Positions 7,876 through 16,878 are shown, counted from the stretch's first letter. The stretch is 44,422 bases of DNA from an uncultured Halanaerobiales bacterium (GCA_913055675.1 CAJXKY010000017.1:1-44422); one strand, 5' to 3'. The notes: generated from the letters alone by a model not told the origin. Program-made: numbers and translations.

Positions 7876-8880
7876 TTGCCGTTGACATTAAAAGATATAG
7901 CTAATATGGTAGGTGTTGCAGAGTCAACGGTTTCGAGAGCGATAAGCGGCAAGCCTGGGGTTAGTGAGGAAACAAGAAAAGAAATACTCAAGATTGCAAG
8001 AGATTATAACTTTAAACCAAATAAATTAGCCCAGGGGCTAGCCAAACAAGAAACCCATATTTTAGCCTTGTTACTCCCAGGATTAGCAGAAGGTAATTAT
8101 TCAAACATGATAGAAAATATTGAGAAAATTGCTGAGAAAGCTGGATATCAGGTAATCCTCTGTAATACTAATAATAATTTAGAAAAAGAAAAATCTTATC
8201 TTAACTTGCTTGAAGAAAAAAGGGTTGATGGTGCAATTATTCTAGGAGGTGGAATTGCTGACCAACATATAGTAAACACAAAATTAAGAGGAAATGATAA
8301 TATTGTTTTAGTAAATAGACTTTGTGAAGAAATTTTAATTCCTACAATATTAATTGATTCTAAATATGGATCATATTTAGCGACTAAACATCTTTTGAAT
8401 TTAGGCTATGAAAATATAGCATTGATCACTGGTGATAGTAATGATTACATAGAAAGTGAAAAGTTAAATGGATATAAAACTGCTTTAAATGAATATAGTA
8501 TTGAGTTCAATGATAATTTAGTTCATGAAACCAAGGGAACTCGTCAGGCAGGATATGATTCGTTTTTAAATTTAGTTGATGTAGAAACACCACCAGATAG
8601 TTTTTTTGTAACTAAAGATTTGTTATCGGTTGGTTTAGTCGAAGCTATTAAAATGGGAGGATATTTCATACCTCAGGATTATCCAGTGGTTTCTTATGGT
8701 GATACAATAATAAATTCAATAATAAGTCCTGATTTAACTCGAGTTGTAGAACCTCTAGATTATGCAGGCGAAATGGCTGCTGAAGTTTTAATAGATTTAA
8801 TAAATAATGATAAGGCCGAAGAAGAAATTAAAGTTTTAAAACCAAAATTATTGACAAGTGAGTCCACCAAAATTATTTAA
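7876..8880 (+). CDS. LacI-family transcriptional regulator
   Basis: The N-terminal helix-turn-helix and hinge are typical: LTLKDIANMVGVAESTVSRA, then ISGKPGVSEETR and the hinge helix PNKLAQGLA. The remainder is a periplasmic-binding-protein-like sugar sensor (ILALLLPGLAEGNYSNMI onwards). Translation most likely starts at TTG 7876, 8 bases after AAGGAGG; an upstream in-frame TTG at 7849 lies inside the operator palindrome. The 334 residues fit the family. The gene is followed after 14 bases by the sugar-ABC ATPase and is close to pgmB and the GH65 phosphorylase, which suggests control of disaccharide use; the effector is unknown. Confidence 0.88.
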   Translation: MPLTLKDIANMVGVAESTVSRAISGKPGVSEETRKEILKIARDYNFKPNKLAQGLAKQETHILALLLPGLAEGNYSNMIENIEKIAEKAGYQVILCNTNNNLEKEKSYLNLLEEKRVDGAIILGGGIADQHIVNTKLRGNDNIVLVNRLCEEILIPTILIDSKYGSYLATKHLLNLGYENIALITGDSNDYIESEKLNGYKTALNEYSIEFNDNLVHETKGTRQAGYDSFLNLVDVETPPDSFFVTKDLLSVGLVEAIKMGGYFIPQDYPVVSYGDTIINSIISPDLTRVVEPLDYAGEMAAEVLIDLINNDKAEEEIKVLKPKLLTSESTKII

Positions 8881-8894
8881 GGAGGAATTAATCA

Positions 8895-10004
8895 ATGGCT
8901 AGTGTTACTTTTGAAAATGTTACAAAACGATTTGGAGATGTGGTCGCTGCTAAAGATCAGAACCTAGAGGTTCAAGATAAGGAATTTTTAGTACTTGTAG
9001 GGCCTTCAGGTTGCGGCAAATCCACTGACTTGAGAATGATTGCCGGTTTAGAAGAAATTACAGAGGGTAAAATCAAAATAGGTGATAAAGTTGTAAATGA
9101 TGTACCTCCCAAAGATAGAGATATTGCCATGGTTTTCCAAAATTACGCTCTATATCCACATATGAATGTATATGATAATATGGCTTTTGGTTTAAAATTG
9201 AGAAAATTTCCAAAAGAAGAAATAGAAAGACGAGTTAATGATGCTGCAGAAATTTTAAGTATTGAGCCCTTATTAGATCGCAAACCTAAACAGTTATCAG
9301 GTGGTCAGAGACAGCGCGTAGCATTAGGAAGAGCTATTGTAAGAGAACCTAAAGTATTTTTAATGGATGAGCCACTTTCTAATCTTGATGCTAAATTACG
9401 TGTTCAAATGAGAACTGAGTTAAGTAAGTTGCATGATAGACTTCAAACTACAGTTGTTTATGTTACTCATGATCAAACTGAAGCAATGACAATGGGCGAT
9501 AGAATTGTAGTACTTAAAGACGGTTATATCCAGCAGGTTGATTCCCCGCTAGAATTATATAATCATCCTGTAAATATGTTTGTGGCTGGATTTATTGGCA
9601 GTCCTGCTATGAATTTCATGGATGCTAAAATTGAAAAAGATGGCGATGATTACTATGCTGAAGGATTCGGAGCTTTTAGAATTAAGGTTCCTGATAAATT
9701 TAAAGAAGAATTGAAAGGTTATGAAGAAAAAAGAGTTGTATTTGGTATTAGACCAGAAGATTTAACAGATGCAAGAATAACTCATGATTTGGACATAACT
9801 GAAGATAATTCTTTTGAAGCGGAAGTAGAAGTTGTTGAACCAATGGGATCTGAAATTTATCTTTATCTTGCAATAGATGAACATGAAATGATTGCAAGAG
9901 TAGATGCAGAAAGTGATGCTGAAGTTGGAGATAAAATCAAATTAGGAGTATATCCTCAAAAGATGCATATTTTTGATAATGAAACTGAAGAAGCAATATT
10001 TTAA
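8895..10004 (+). CDS. ugpC: MsmX/UgpC/MalK-type sugar ABC transporter ATPase
   Basis: This cytosolic ATPase energises CUT1-type sugar importers and in Bacillota is often a single protein shared by several permeases. The 369 residues have Walker A GPSGCGKST (36-44), Q-loop MVFQNYALYPHM, signature LSGGQRQRVALGRAIVR, Walker B VFLMDEPLSNLDAKLR, H-loop VTHDQTEA and a C-terminal TOBE/OB domain with FGIRPEDL. No permease or binding protein is adjacent, as expected of the shared type. Residue 45, just after the P-loop, is Asp where Thr or Leu is usual. The gene follows the LacI-family gene after AAGGAGG and ends at a strong terminator. Confidence 0.9.
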   Translation: MASVTFENVTKRFGDVVAAKDQNLEVQDKEFLVLVGPSGCGKSTDLRMIAGLEEITEGKIKIGDKVVNDVPPKDRDIAMVFQNYALYPHMNVYDNMAFGLKLRKFPKEEIERRVNDAAEILSIEPLLDRKPKQLSGGQRQRVALGRAIVREPKVFLMDEPLSNLDAKLRVQMRTELSKLHDRLQTTVVYVTHDQTEAMTMGDRIVVLKDGYIQQVDSPLELYNHPVNMFVAGFIGSPAMNFMDAKIEKDGDDYYAEGFGAFRIKVPDKFKEELKGYEEKRVVFGIRPEDLTDARITHDLDITEDNSFEAEVEVVEPMGSEIYLYLAIDEHEMIARVDAESDAEVGDKIKLGVYPQKMHIFDNETEEAIF

Positions 10005-10026
10005 AACTAATTACAATTAAAATAAA

Positions 10027-10056
10027 TAAAGCAGCCAGGATTTTCTGGCTGCTTTA
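10027..10056 (+). terminator. Intrinsic terminator after ugpC
   Basis: A 12-bp stem, TAAAGCAGCCAG with CTGGCTGCTTTA, has a 6-base loop. A-rich and T-rich ends make it usable on both strands. It closes the lacI-ugpC unit. Confidence 0.85.
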
Positions 10057-10081
10057 TTAAATTTAAAAGGGGGAATAAAAC

Positions 10082-10594
10082 ATGGATGTATTAGAAAATG
10101 TAGCAGATTTAATGGCTGTTTCAGCAAGGACAGCACCTAAGGCAGGCGGGAAAGATTTTGTGGAAATCAAGGTAATTGGAGAAGAAAAGATTGATAAACT
10201 TGCCGATGAAATGATAAACTATGGTAAAGAAAGTGGAAAAAAGAACTTTGATAGAGATGGAGAAAATGTTAGAAAAAGTAATCAAGTAGTACTCCTTTCC
10301 TTAAATGAAGCTGGGGTATTGGGATTAGATTGTGGAGCATGTGGTTTTGATACCTGTGATCAACTGGAGTTAAAATCAGGACCTGAATTTGATGGTCCAA
10401 TGTGTGCATGGAGACTTATGGATTTAGGTATTGCGATGGGGTCAGCAGTTAAAACAGCCAGCATTTTAAATGTTGATAACAGAATAATGTATAGAATTGG
10501 TGTAGCAGCTAAGAAGTTGGATTTAATTGATGGTGAAGTTGTGGTGGGTATTCCTATTTCTGCTTCAGGTAAAAACATATATTTTGACAGATAA
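10082..10594 (+). CDS. DUF2148 ferredoxin-domain-containing protein
   Basis: The 170-residue protein matches the DUF2148 family found mainly in anaerobes. A cysteine cluster, GLDCGACGFDTC, plus a later Cys in GPMCAWRLMDLG, could bind an iron-sulfur cluster, as the family name implies. The C-terminal half (IAMGSAVKTAS onwards) is typical of the family. Function is unknown. The ATG follows AAGGGGG. The gene sits between a terminator and the DivIC-like gene, possibly cotranscribed with the latter. Confidence 0.8.
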   Translation: MDVLENVADLMAVSARTAPKAGGKDFVEIKVIGEEKIDKLADEMINYGKESGKKNFDRDGENVRKSNQVVLLSLNEAGVLGLDCGACGFDTCDQLELKSGPEFDGPMCAWRLMDLGIAMGSAVKTASILNVDNRIMYRIGVAAKKLDLIDGEVVVGIPISASGKNIYFDR

Positions 10595-10614
10595 AAACTG
10601 AGGAGAAAATCGTT

Positions 10615-10917
10615 ATGAATTTTGAATCTTTTCTAAAAAAAGCTATGATTTATTTATTAATTATTGTAATCATTGTATTTACTTTTCAATTGATAAATAA
10701 TATGAGAAAAGTTAATAAAATGGAAAATGAATTAAACAAGTTACAACAGCAGGTTCAAAAAGAGATTGATAGAAATGAAGAGCTAAAAGAAGAAATTGAA
10801 AGAGTAAAAAGTCATGACTATATTGAAAAAGTAGCACGTGATGAATTAGGCTTAGTTAAACCAGGAGAAATATTATTTATACCAGTGGAGGAAGAAAATG
10901 AAGAAGATGAAGAATAG
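10615..10917 (+). CDS. FtsB/DivIC-family septum formation protein
   Basis: This small bitopic membrane protein (100 residues) would act in the divisome with FtsL and DivIB/FtsQ. It has a short cytosolic N-terminus, one membrane helix at about residues 10-28, and a coiled coil to about residue 70 ending in the family motif KVARDELGLVKPGE. The C-terminus is very acidic. ATG 10615 has GAGGAG 9 bases upstream. In many Bacillota divIC lies next to an S1-domain gene and near tilS-hpt-ftsH; here the S1 gene is two genes downstream and tilS is some 30 kb away. Confidence 0.88.
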   Translation: MNFESFLKKAMIYLLIIVIIVFTFQLINNMRKVNKMENELNKLQQQVQKEIDRNEELKEEIERVKSHDYIEKVARDELGLVKPGEILFIPVEEENEEDEE

Positions 10918-10929
10918 GATGATTTATTT

Positions 10930-13083
10930 ATGGATAAAATTATAAAAAAGATTTCTAACAAATTAAATATAAAAAAAGAATCAGTTCATTCAGTAATAGA
11001 TTTATTAGAAGACGGAAACACGATACCTTTTATTGCAAGATATAGAAAAGAAATGACAAATGGGCTTGATGAAACTGAAATACGTAATATAGATGAGGAA
11101 AATGAATATCTCAAAAATTTAAACCAGAGGATACAAGAAGTTGAAAACACCTTATCAAAAAGAGATAAATTAAATGAGGAAATTAAAGATAAATTAAAAA
11201 AAGCTAAAACTTTACAAGAAGTTGAAGATATATACAGGCCCTATAAAGAAAAACGTGAAACAAGGGCAACTAAGGCTATTGATAAAGGTTTAAAACCTTT
11301 GGCTGAATACATTTTACAAGGATATAAAACCGATGAACTAGAAAAAAAGGCAGAAGAATTTATTGGTGAGGAAAACGATGTAAAAGATATTGAAGAAGCT
11401 ATAACTGGTGCAAAAGATATAATAGCAGATATAATTTCAAACAATAGTGAAGTAAGAAAAAAATTAAGAGAACAAATGAAACAAAACAGTTCTATTTTAT
11501 CTAAAGAAAAAGATTCTCAGAAAGATGAAAAAAACACTTATGAACTTTACTATGATTACAAGGAAAAAATAAAAAATATTCCAGACCACAGAGTATTAGC
11601 AATTAATCGTGGCGAAGATGAGGAAGTACTTTCCATAAAATTAGAACATGATGACGAAAACATGTTTGAAATTATAGAAGAGATACTTACATCAGAAGAT
11701 GTAGCGGTTAAAACAGAGATTTTATCAGAGGTCATTGAAGATTCTTATAAAAGGTTAATTGAACCATCCTTAGACCGGGAATTAAGAAATTTATTAACTG
11801 AGAGAGCTGAAGAAGGTGCTATAGAAATATTCAAGGATAATTTACGTTCTCTTTTATTAACTCCTCCCTATAAAGGACATAATATATTAGGGATAGATCC
11901 TGGTTTTAGAAGTGGTTGTAAAGCAGCAGTAATTGATGAGTTGGGAAATTTTATCGAATATGAAACAATTTATCCTCATCCTCCCCAGAATCAAAAAGAT
12001 AAAGCTGCCCAAAAGGTAAAAGAATTACTTATTAATAATGATATTGATACAATTGCAATTGGAAATGGTACTGCATCCAGAGAAACCGAGATGTTTGTAG
12101 CTGATTTAAAAATTGATAAAGATTATAAATATATAATTGTTAATGAGTCAGGGGCATCTGTTTACTCAGCTTCTGAAGAAGCAATAAGGGAATTTCCTGA
12201 TTTGGATGTAAGTGTAAGAGGTGCGATTTCTATTGCAAGAAGATTACAAGACCCGCTCTCAGAATTAGTAAAAATTGATCCGCGGTCAATTGGAATCGGT
12301 CAGTATCAACATGATGTAAACCAGACTGATCTGAAAGATTCATTAGATGAAGTAGTTGAATCGGTAGTGAATCAGGTAGGGGTTAATTTAAACACTGGTT
12401 CTTCATCTTTATTGCAATATGTTTCTGGTATTAGTAGTTTGGTGGCGGAAAAAATTGTTAATTATAGACAAGAAAATGGAGAATTTGAAAAAAGAAATGA
12501 AATTAAAGATGTATATGGTGTTGGAGCAAAGACATTTGAACAAGCTTCAGGCTTTTTAAAATTTTACAGTGAAAAGGATCCTTTTGCTTTTACATTTATT
12601 CATCCTGAAAGTTATGAAGAAGCAAAACAAATTTTAAAAGAATTAGGATATCAGCCTCAGGATATTTTAAATAAAGATAAACTCAAGACTATCAGGCAGG
12701 AAATTGACTCAATTGATAAAAAAGAAGTTATTGATAAGCAAGAAATAGGAAAATATACATATCAAGATATTATTAAAAATTTAAAGAAACCGGGCTTGGA
12801 TCCTAGAGATAAATTACCTGATCCTATATTTAAAAACGAAGTATTAAAGCTTGAAGATCTTAAAATAGGCATGACCTTGAAAGGTACAGTAAGGAATGTA
12901 GTGGATTTTGGAGCTTTTGTTGATATAGGGGTTAAACAGGATGGACTTATCCATATATCGGAGCTTAGTTATAAATATGTTGAACATCCTCTCGATGTAA
13001 TATCAGTTGGAGATACTGTCAGAGTAAAGATCATTGATGTAGATGAGAAAAGAAATCGTATTTCCTTGTCGAGAAAACTGTGA
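10930..13083 (+). CDS. tex: Tex-family RNA-binding protein
   Basis: This 717-residue cytosolic nucleic-acid-binding protein has the Tex domain order: an N-terminal helical domain (PFIARYRKEMTNGLDE), a YqgF/RNase-H-like domain starting at LGIDPGFRSGCK, helix-hairpin-helix segments (ISSLVAEKIVNYRQENG, VYGVGAKTFEQASGFL) and a C-terminal S1 domain (GMTLKGTVRNVVDFGAFVDIGV). Tex proteins are linked to transcription and RNA turnover. It starts 12 bases after the DivIC-like gene with a weak ribosome binding site, so translational coupling is likely. Confidence 0.95.
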   Translation: MDKIIKKISNKLNIKKESVHSVIDLLEDGNTIPFIARYRKEMTNGLDETEIRNIDEENEYLKNLNQRIQEVENTLSKRDKLNEEIKDKLKKAKTLQEVEDIYRPYKEKRETRATKAIDKGLKPLAEYILQGYKTDELEKKAEEFIGEENDVKDIEEAITGAKDIIADIISNNSEVRKKLREQMKQNSSILSKEKDSQKDEKNTYELYYDYKEKIKNIPDHRVLAINRGEDEEVLSIKLEHDDENMFEIIEEILTSEDVAVKTEILSEVIEDSYKRLIEPSLDRELRNLLTERAEEGAIEIFKDNLRSLLLTPPYKGHNILGIDPGFRSGCKAAVIDELGNFIEYETIYPHPPQNQKDKAAQKVKELLINNDIDTIAIGNGTASRETEMFVADLKIDKDYKYIIVNESGASVYSASEEAIREFPDLDVSVRGAISIARRLQDPLSELVKIDPRSIGIGQYQHDVNQTDLKDSLDEVVESVVNQVGVNLNTGSSSLLQYVSGISSLVAEKIVNYRQENGEFEKRNEIKDVYGVGAKTFEQASGFLKFYSEKDPFAFTFIHPESYEEAKQILKELGYQPQDILNKDKLKTIRQEIDSIDKKEVIDKQEIGKYTYQDIIKNLKKPGLDPRDKLPDPIFKNEVLKLEDLKIGMTLKGTVRNVVDFGAFVDIGVKQDGLIHISELSYKYVEHPLDVISVGDTVRVKIIDVDEKRNRISLSRKL

Positions 13084-13100
13084 TTTTGTTGTAATATCAT

Positions 13101-13129
13101 TTGACACTGCAATCTATCTATAATATAAT
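13101..13129 (+). promoter_or_regulatory. Consensus sigma-A promoter
   Basis: TTGACA (13101-13106) and TATAAT (13124-13129) with exactly 17 bp between. It gives the S1-domain gene its own transcript after tex and rules out an upstream start codon at 13101. Confidence 0.9.
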
Positions 13130-13169
13130 TAGTTTACCATTAAAATATCAAGGAGGAATTTTTTTTAAT

Positions 13170-13538
13170 ATGTCCGTTGAAGTTGGAAGTACAGTAGAAG
13201 GTAAAGTTACAGGTATTACTAATTTTGGAGCATTTATTGAATTGCCAGACGGTGATACTGGTTTGGTGCATATCTCTGAGATAGCTAATACCTATGTCAA
13301 GGATATTGGGAACTTTTTAGAAGAAGGAGAAGAGGTCAAGGTTAAGGTTATTAACATTGACAATGAAGGTAAAATTGGTCTTTCGATCAAACAATTACAA
13401 GATCCTTCTGACAGAATTGATCATGCTCCCAATAAGTCTTTTGAGGAAAAAATGGATGAGTTTTTACAACAAAGTAGTGAACGTCAAAGCGATGTAAAGA
13501 AAAGATTCGAAAAGCGCGGTGATAGCAACAGAAGTTAA
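13170..13538 (+). CDS. S1-domain RNA-binding protein (YabR-like)
   Basis: The 122-residue protein is one S1 domain (residues 3-75: VGSTVEGKVTGITNFGAFIEL, GLVHISEIA, VKVKVINID, IGLSIKQL) with a charged, flexible tail. It resembles YabR / general stress protein 13 of Bacillota, which associate with RNA or ribosomes. The start is ATG 13170; AAGGAGG lies 13 bases upstream, longer than usual because of a T-run. A consensus promoter and a terminator make it a single-gene unit. Confidence 0.88.
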   Translation: MSVEVGSTVEGKVTGITNFGAFIELPDGDTGLVHISEIANTYVKDIGNFLEEGEEVKVKVINIDNEGKIGLSIKQLQDPSDRIDHAPNKSFEEKMDEFLQQSSERQSDVKKRFEKRGDSNRS

Positions 13539-13580
13539 TGATTTTTAATTATAAATAATTGAAACTAAAAGTGTAATTAC

Positions 13581-13610
13581 AACATCCCCTTTGATGGGGG
13601 TGTTTTTTTA
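13581..13610 (+). terminator. Intrinsic terminator after the S1-domain gene
   Basis: A 9-bp stem, AACATCCCC with GGGGGTGTT (one G-T pair) and a 6-base loop, runs straight into a T-run. Confidence 0.9.
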
Positions 13611-13617
13611 TTTAATT

Positions 13618-13645
13618 TTGTAATTTTTAAAATATGTGGTATAAT
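13618..13645 (+). promoter_or_regulatory. Extended -10 promoter
   Basis: TATAAT at 13640-13645 is preceded by TGG, an extended -10, with TTGTAA at 13618-13623 as a weak -35 (16 bp spacing). It lies 34 bases before the DUF501 gene. Confidence 0.65.
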
Positions 13646-13679
13646 CCAAAGTGAAATATACATATAAGGTTGGTTTTAT

Positions 13680-14237
13680 ATGATAAATAAAGAAGAAGAA
13701 AAAATAATAAAGTTAATTGAAAAACAAATTGGCAGAAAACCAGAAGGAATGGTTGAAGTTACTTTAGAGTGTCCTTTCAGTTATCCAGCTGTAATAAAAG
13801 TATATCCTTTTTTCAATGAAAGAGTATTTCCAACTACTTATTGGTTAACATGTCCCTATCTACAAAAAGAAATATCTGTATTAGAAGATAAGGGATGGGT
13901 TACAAAAATGCAGAAAATAGTTAATAATAATAAACAAGTAGCTCAAGCATTAAAAAGTGCACATAAAAATTATGCTGAAGATAGATTTGAAATGTTATGC
14001 AGCACCAAGAAAGAAAAAATGACAAAAATTTCCGAAGATATTTATAAAACTCTTAAGGACTCAGGTATAGGGGGAGTAAAGGATATTAAAGGTATAAAAT
14101 GTTTACATACTCATGTAGCTGATTTTCTTGTTAATAATTTAAATCCAGTAGGAAAAAAAGTTTTTCAAGTAATTAAATGGCCTAAAACATGCAACATTTG
14201 TAAGGAGATGGAAAGTAATGAAAAAAGCAGTAATTGA
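13680..14237 (+). CDS. DUF501 family protein
   Basis: The 185-residue protein matches DUF501 from its core segment, ECPFSYPAVIKVYPF, FPTTYWLTCPYL and the later CLHTHVADFL and CNICKEME, with conserved cysteines and histidines that could bind metal. Function is unknown. It is regularly found next to an exopolyphosphatase-type gene, as here, where the two overlap by 20 bases. That suggests a link to polyphosphate or (p)ppGpp metabolism. Confidence 0.85.
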   Translation: MINKEEEKIIKLIEKQIGRKPEGMVEVTLECPFSYPAVIKVYPFFNERVFPTTYWLTCPYLQKEISVLEDKGWVTKMQKIVNNNKQVAQALKSAHKNYAEDRFEMLCSTKKEKMTKISEDIYKTLKDSGIGGVKDIKGIKCLHTHVADFLVNNLNPVGKKVFQVIKWPKTCNICKEMESNEKSSN

Positions 14238-15123
14238 GATTGGGACTAATACCACAAGAATGTTAATTGCAGAAATAATAAATGAGGAAATTAAAGTTAT
14301 AGAGAAAGATTTAATAACTACTCGATTGGGGGAAGGTGTAGATAACTCTAAACACTTAAAAGAAGAAGCTATGCAGCGTGTTTTAAAAGCTTTAAAAGAA
14401 TTTAAAGCTGAGATAGAAAAACATAATCTTAAGGCTATAAAACTTGTTGGTACAAGTGCCTTAAGAGATGTGAAAAATTCGAAAGATTTCATTGAAAAAG
14501 TTTACTCTCAGTTAGGATATGATTTGGAAATAATTTCAGGAGAAAAAGAAGCAGAATTAATTTATAAAGGAGTAACTCAAAATTTAGATTTTAATGATTA
14601 TATAATAATTGATATTGGTGGAGGTAGTACTGAATTTATTTGGAAAAAAAGAAATGAAGACGAAATCAATATGGAAAGTATTGATATAGGAGCAGTAAGA
14701 TTAACGGAAAGGTTTATGGTTAATAGGGAAAACTCATTGGGAAGAAATATTGTCGATGATATGTCTACCTATGTGAATGAGTTGTTAAATGAGGAAATTG
14801 ATATTTTACCGGGTATTAACAATCTTATTGGAGTTGGTGGTACAATTACTACTATGGCTTCAATTATGTTAAAAACAGAAGAATATAATCCGGAATCTAT
14901 TCATAATTATGTCTTGAAATATTCAGATATTAATAAGGTGATGAATATTCTAAGAAAACTCACTTTAAAAAGAAGGAAAAAAGTAAAAGGATTGAATCCT
15001 GATAGAGCGGATATAATTGTTCCGGGAATAATAATACTTTTAGAAACTATGAAAAACTTAAGAAACTTAAATTTAAGAGTTAGTGATTATGACATATTAA
15101 ATGGTTTGATTGTAGAATCATAG
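14218..15123 (+). CDS. Ppx/GppA phosphatase family protein
   Basis: This member of the ASKHA phosphotransferase fold would hydrolyse polyphosphate and/or pppGpp. Its 301 residues match the short, single-lobe-pair form of Bacillota. The phosphate loops are IEIGTNTTRMLIAEI near the start, DIGGGSTEFIW in the middle and GVGGTITTMASI later. ATG 14218 has AAGGAG upstream and overlaps the DUF501 gene by 20 bases. The GH13 gene follows after 12 bases. Confidence 0.88.
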   Translation: MKKAVIEIGTNTTRMLIAEIINEEIKVIEKDLITTRLGEGVDNSKHLKEEAMQRVLKALKEFKAEIEKHNLKAIKLVGTSALRDVKNSKDFIEKVYSQLGYDLEIISGEKEAELIYKGVTQNLDFNDYIIIDIGGGSTEFIWKKRNEDEINMESIDIGAVRLTERFMVNRENSLGRNIVDDMSTYVNELLNEEIDILPGINNLIGVGGTITTMASIMLKTEEYNPESIHNYVLKYSDINKVMNILRKLTLKRRKKVKGLNPDRADIIVPGIIILLETMKNLRNLNLRVSDYDILNGLIVES

Positions 15124-15135
15124 AGGGAGGACTGT

Positions 15136-16734
15136 ATGACTAAAAAAATTGAAAAAATATGGGGAAAATTATATGGTGAGGAAACAAAATATCTAAACCA
15201 ATTAAAGGAGTTACTTGATAAAAGAAGGGAAGAAATAGAAGTTCCTATTGAAAACCCTAACTGGTTTAAAAAAGGAACTGTTTACTCACTTTATGTAGAT
15301 TTGTTTGCCGAAGATTTTACTGGTTTAACAAAGAAATTAGATTATTTAGAAGAGCTCGGGATTAAAACTCTATGGTTACTTCCAATCTTAAAATCACCGA
15401 TGGTGGACCAGGGATTTGATATCTCTGATTTTTATAAAATAAGAGACGAATTGGGAACAAATCAAGATTTTTTTGATTTTATTGAAAAAGCTCATCAAAA
15501 AAACATGAGAATAGTTTTTGATATAGCTGTAAATCATACTTCAGACCAACATGAATGGTTTGAAAATGCTCGTCAATCAAAAGAAGCTAGATATCGTGAT
15601 TTTTATATTTGGAATGAGGATCAAAATAAATTCTTAGATACAAGGCTATTATTAAAAGGTGTATCTAATAATAATTGGACATATAATGAAAAAACTGATG
15701 ACTACTATTTCCACAGATTTTATGATATACAACCGGATTTAAATTATAAAAACCCAGAAGTACTTTTTGAAATGATTAAAGCCTTTACTTTTTGGAAGGT
15801 TAAAGGAGTAGATGGTTTTAGAATGGATGCAGCTCCTTTCTTATGGAAAGAAGAAGGAACAAATTGTGAAAACCTCAAAGAAACACACCTTGTATTAAAA
15901 ATATTTAGAGAAGCTTTTGATTATATAGGTGCGGGAACTGCAATGATTGCAGAAGCAAATCAAAAGCCAGAGGATGTAGTCGAATATCTCGGTAATGGTG
16001 ATGAGTGTAATGTTGTATATAATTTCCCTATTATGCCGAGAATATTTTTGGCAATTGCTGAAAAAGATAGTAATTATTTAAAACAGCAGTTAAAAATATT
16101 AGATGATTTAAAACAGCCTCAAGATACAGCTTGGTTTACTTTTTTAAGATGCCATGATGAATTAACTTTAGAATTTGTATCAGATCAAGAAAGAGAATTA
16201 ATGAATAATCATTATCTCAAGGAAGAAAAATGGGAATTTAGAGCTGGTGAAGGTATTTCAGGGAGACTTTATGAACTTTTAGATAAAAATATACAAAAAG
16301 TACTTTTAGCTTATTCTATATTGTTTTCTATACAAGGAACCCCTATAATCTATTATGGTGATGAAATAGGAATGAAAAATGATCTAGAATTTTATGAAAA
16401 AATGACAAATAAATTTGGTTATAAAGATAGTAGATACTTAAATAGAGGTCCTTTTAGTGAGACAAAAAAAGAAGAGGCTTTAAATAATAAGGATTCAGAG
16501 GAAGCAAAGATATTTACTGGACTACAGGATATGATCACCATCAAAAATGAAAATAATGATTTATTTAATCAAAAACCTAATTATAAAACAAAAAATAATC
16601 TCTTTATTTCAAAAAGAGAATTGGATGATAAGAGTTTAACTATTATTAACAATTTGGGTGAAAAAGAAGTTTCTCATCAAAATCATAATTTAAAACCACT
16701 GGAATATTTGTGGATTTTAAAACAAGATAGATAA
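15136..16734 (+). CDS. GH13 alpha-amylase-family enzyme (trehalose synthase-like)
   Basis: The 532-residue cytosolic enzyme has a GH13 catalytic barrel with nucleophile Asp231 in GFRMDAAPF, acid/base Glu273 in IAEANQKP and transition-state Asp341 in FLRCHDELTLE; the beta3 motif is DIAVNHTS. The FLRxHDELTLE form and the WFKKGTVYSLYVDLFAEDFTG opening resemble trehalose synthase (maltose glucosylmutase) and related glucosyltransferases rather than secreted amylases, and there is no signal peptide. A role in trehalose or maltose conversion would fit the GH65 enzyme upstream, but the specificity is not settled. Confidence 0.8.
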   Translation: MTKKIEKIWGKLYGEETKYLNQLKELLDKRREEIEVPIENPNWFKKGTVYSLYVDLFAEDFTGLTKKLDYLEELGIKTLWLLPILKSPMVDQGFDISDFYKIRDELGTNQDFFDFIEKAHQKNMRIVFDIAVNHTSDQHEWFENARQSKEARYRDFYIWNEDQNKFLDTRLLLKGVSNNNWTYNEKTDDYYFHRFYDIQPDLNYKNPEVLFEMIKAFTFWKVKGVDGFRMDAAPFLWKEEGTNCENLKETHLVLKIFREAFDYIGAGTAMIAEANQKPEDVVEYLGNGDECNVVYNFPIMPRIFLAIAEKDSNYLKQQLKILDDLKQPQDTAWFTFLRCHDELTLEFVSDQERELMNNHYLKEEKWEFRAGEGISGRLYELLDKNIQKVLLAYSILFSIQGTPIIYYGDEIGMKNDLEFYEKMTNKFGYKDSRYLNRGPFSETKKEEALNNKDSEEAKIFTGLQDMITIKNENNDLFNQKPNYKTKNNLFISKRELDDKSLTIINNLGEKEVSHQNHNLKPLEYLWILKQDR

Positions 16735-16820
16735 GTATTTAGATAGTTTAAACTTAACCTTATATCAAAAAATATTAATAAAATAGCGTCTTAATATCAT
16801 ACTATATATCGGATTAACCC

Positions 16821-16849
16821 TTGACATGCTGAAAAATTTATATTATAAT
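16821..16849 (+). promoter_or_regulatory. Consensus sigma-A promoter of the tRNA-Leu/cold-shock unit
   Basis: TTGACA (16821-16826) and TATAAT (16844-16849) are separated by 17 bp, 29 bases before the mature tRNA end. It is one of the two perfect promoters in the window. Confidence 0.92.
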
Positions 16850-16858
16850 CTAAAATGT

Positions 16859-16874
16859 TGCAACAATTGTTGCA
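16859..16874. promoter_or_regulatory. 16-bp perfect palindrome at the transcription start of tRNA-Leu
   Basis: The sequence TGCAACAATTGTTGCA is fully self-complementary and covers the expected start of transcription, between the -10 and the tRNA. It could be an operator or a hairpin in the short 5' leader. No known regulator is assigned. Confidence 0.55.
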
Positions 16875-16878
16875 TCAA

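Noticed and set aside
13101..13169. N-terminal extension of the S1-domain gene starting at TTG 13101
   Set aside because: The TTG is part of a consensus promoter (TTGACA-17-TATAAT), and an AAGGAGG-preceded ATG lies at 13170.
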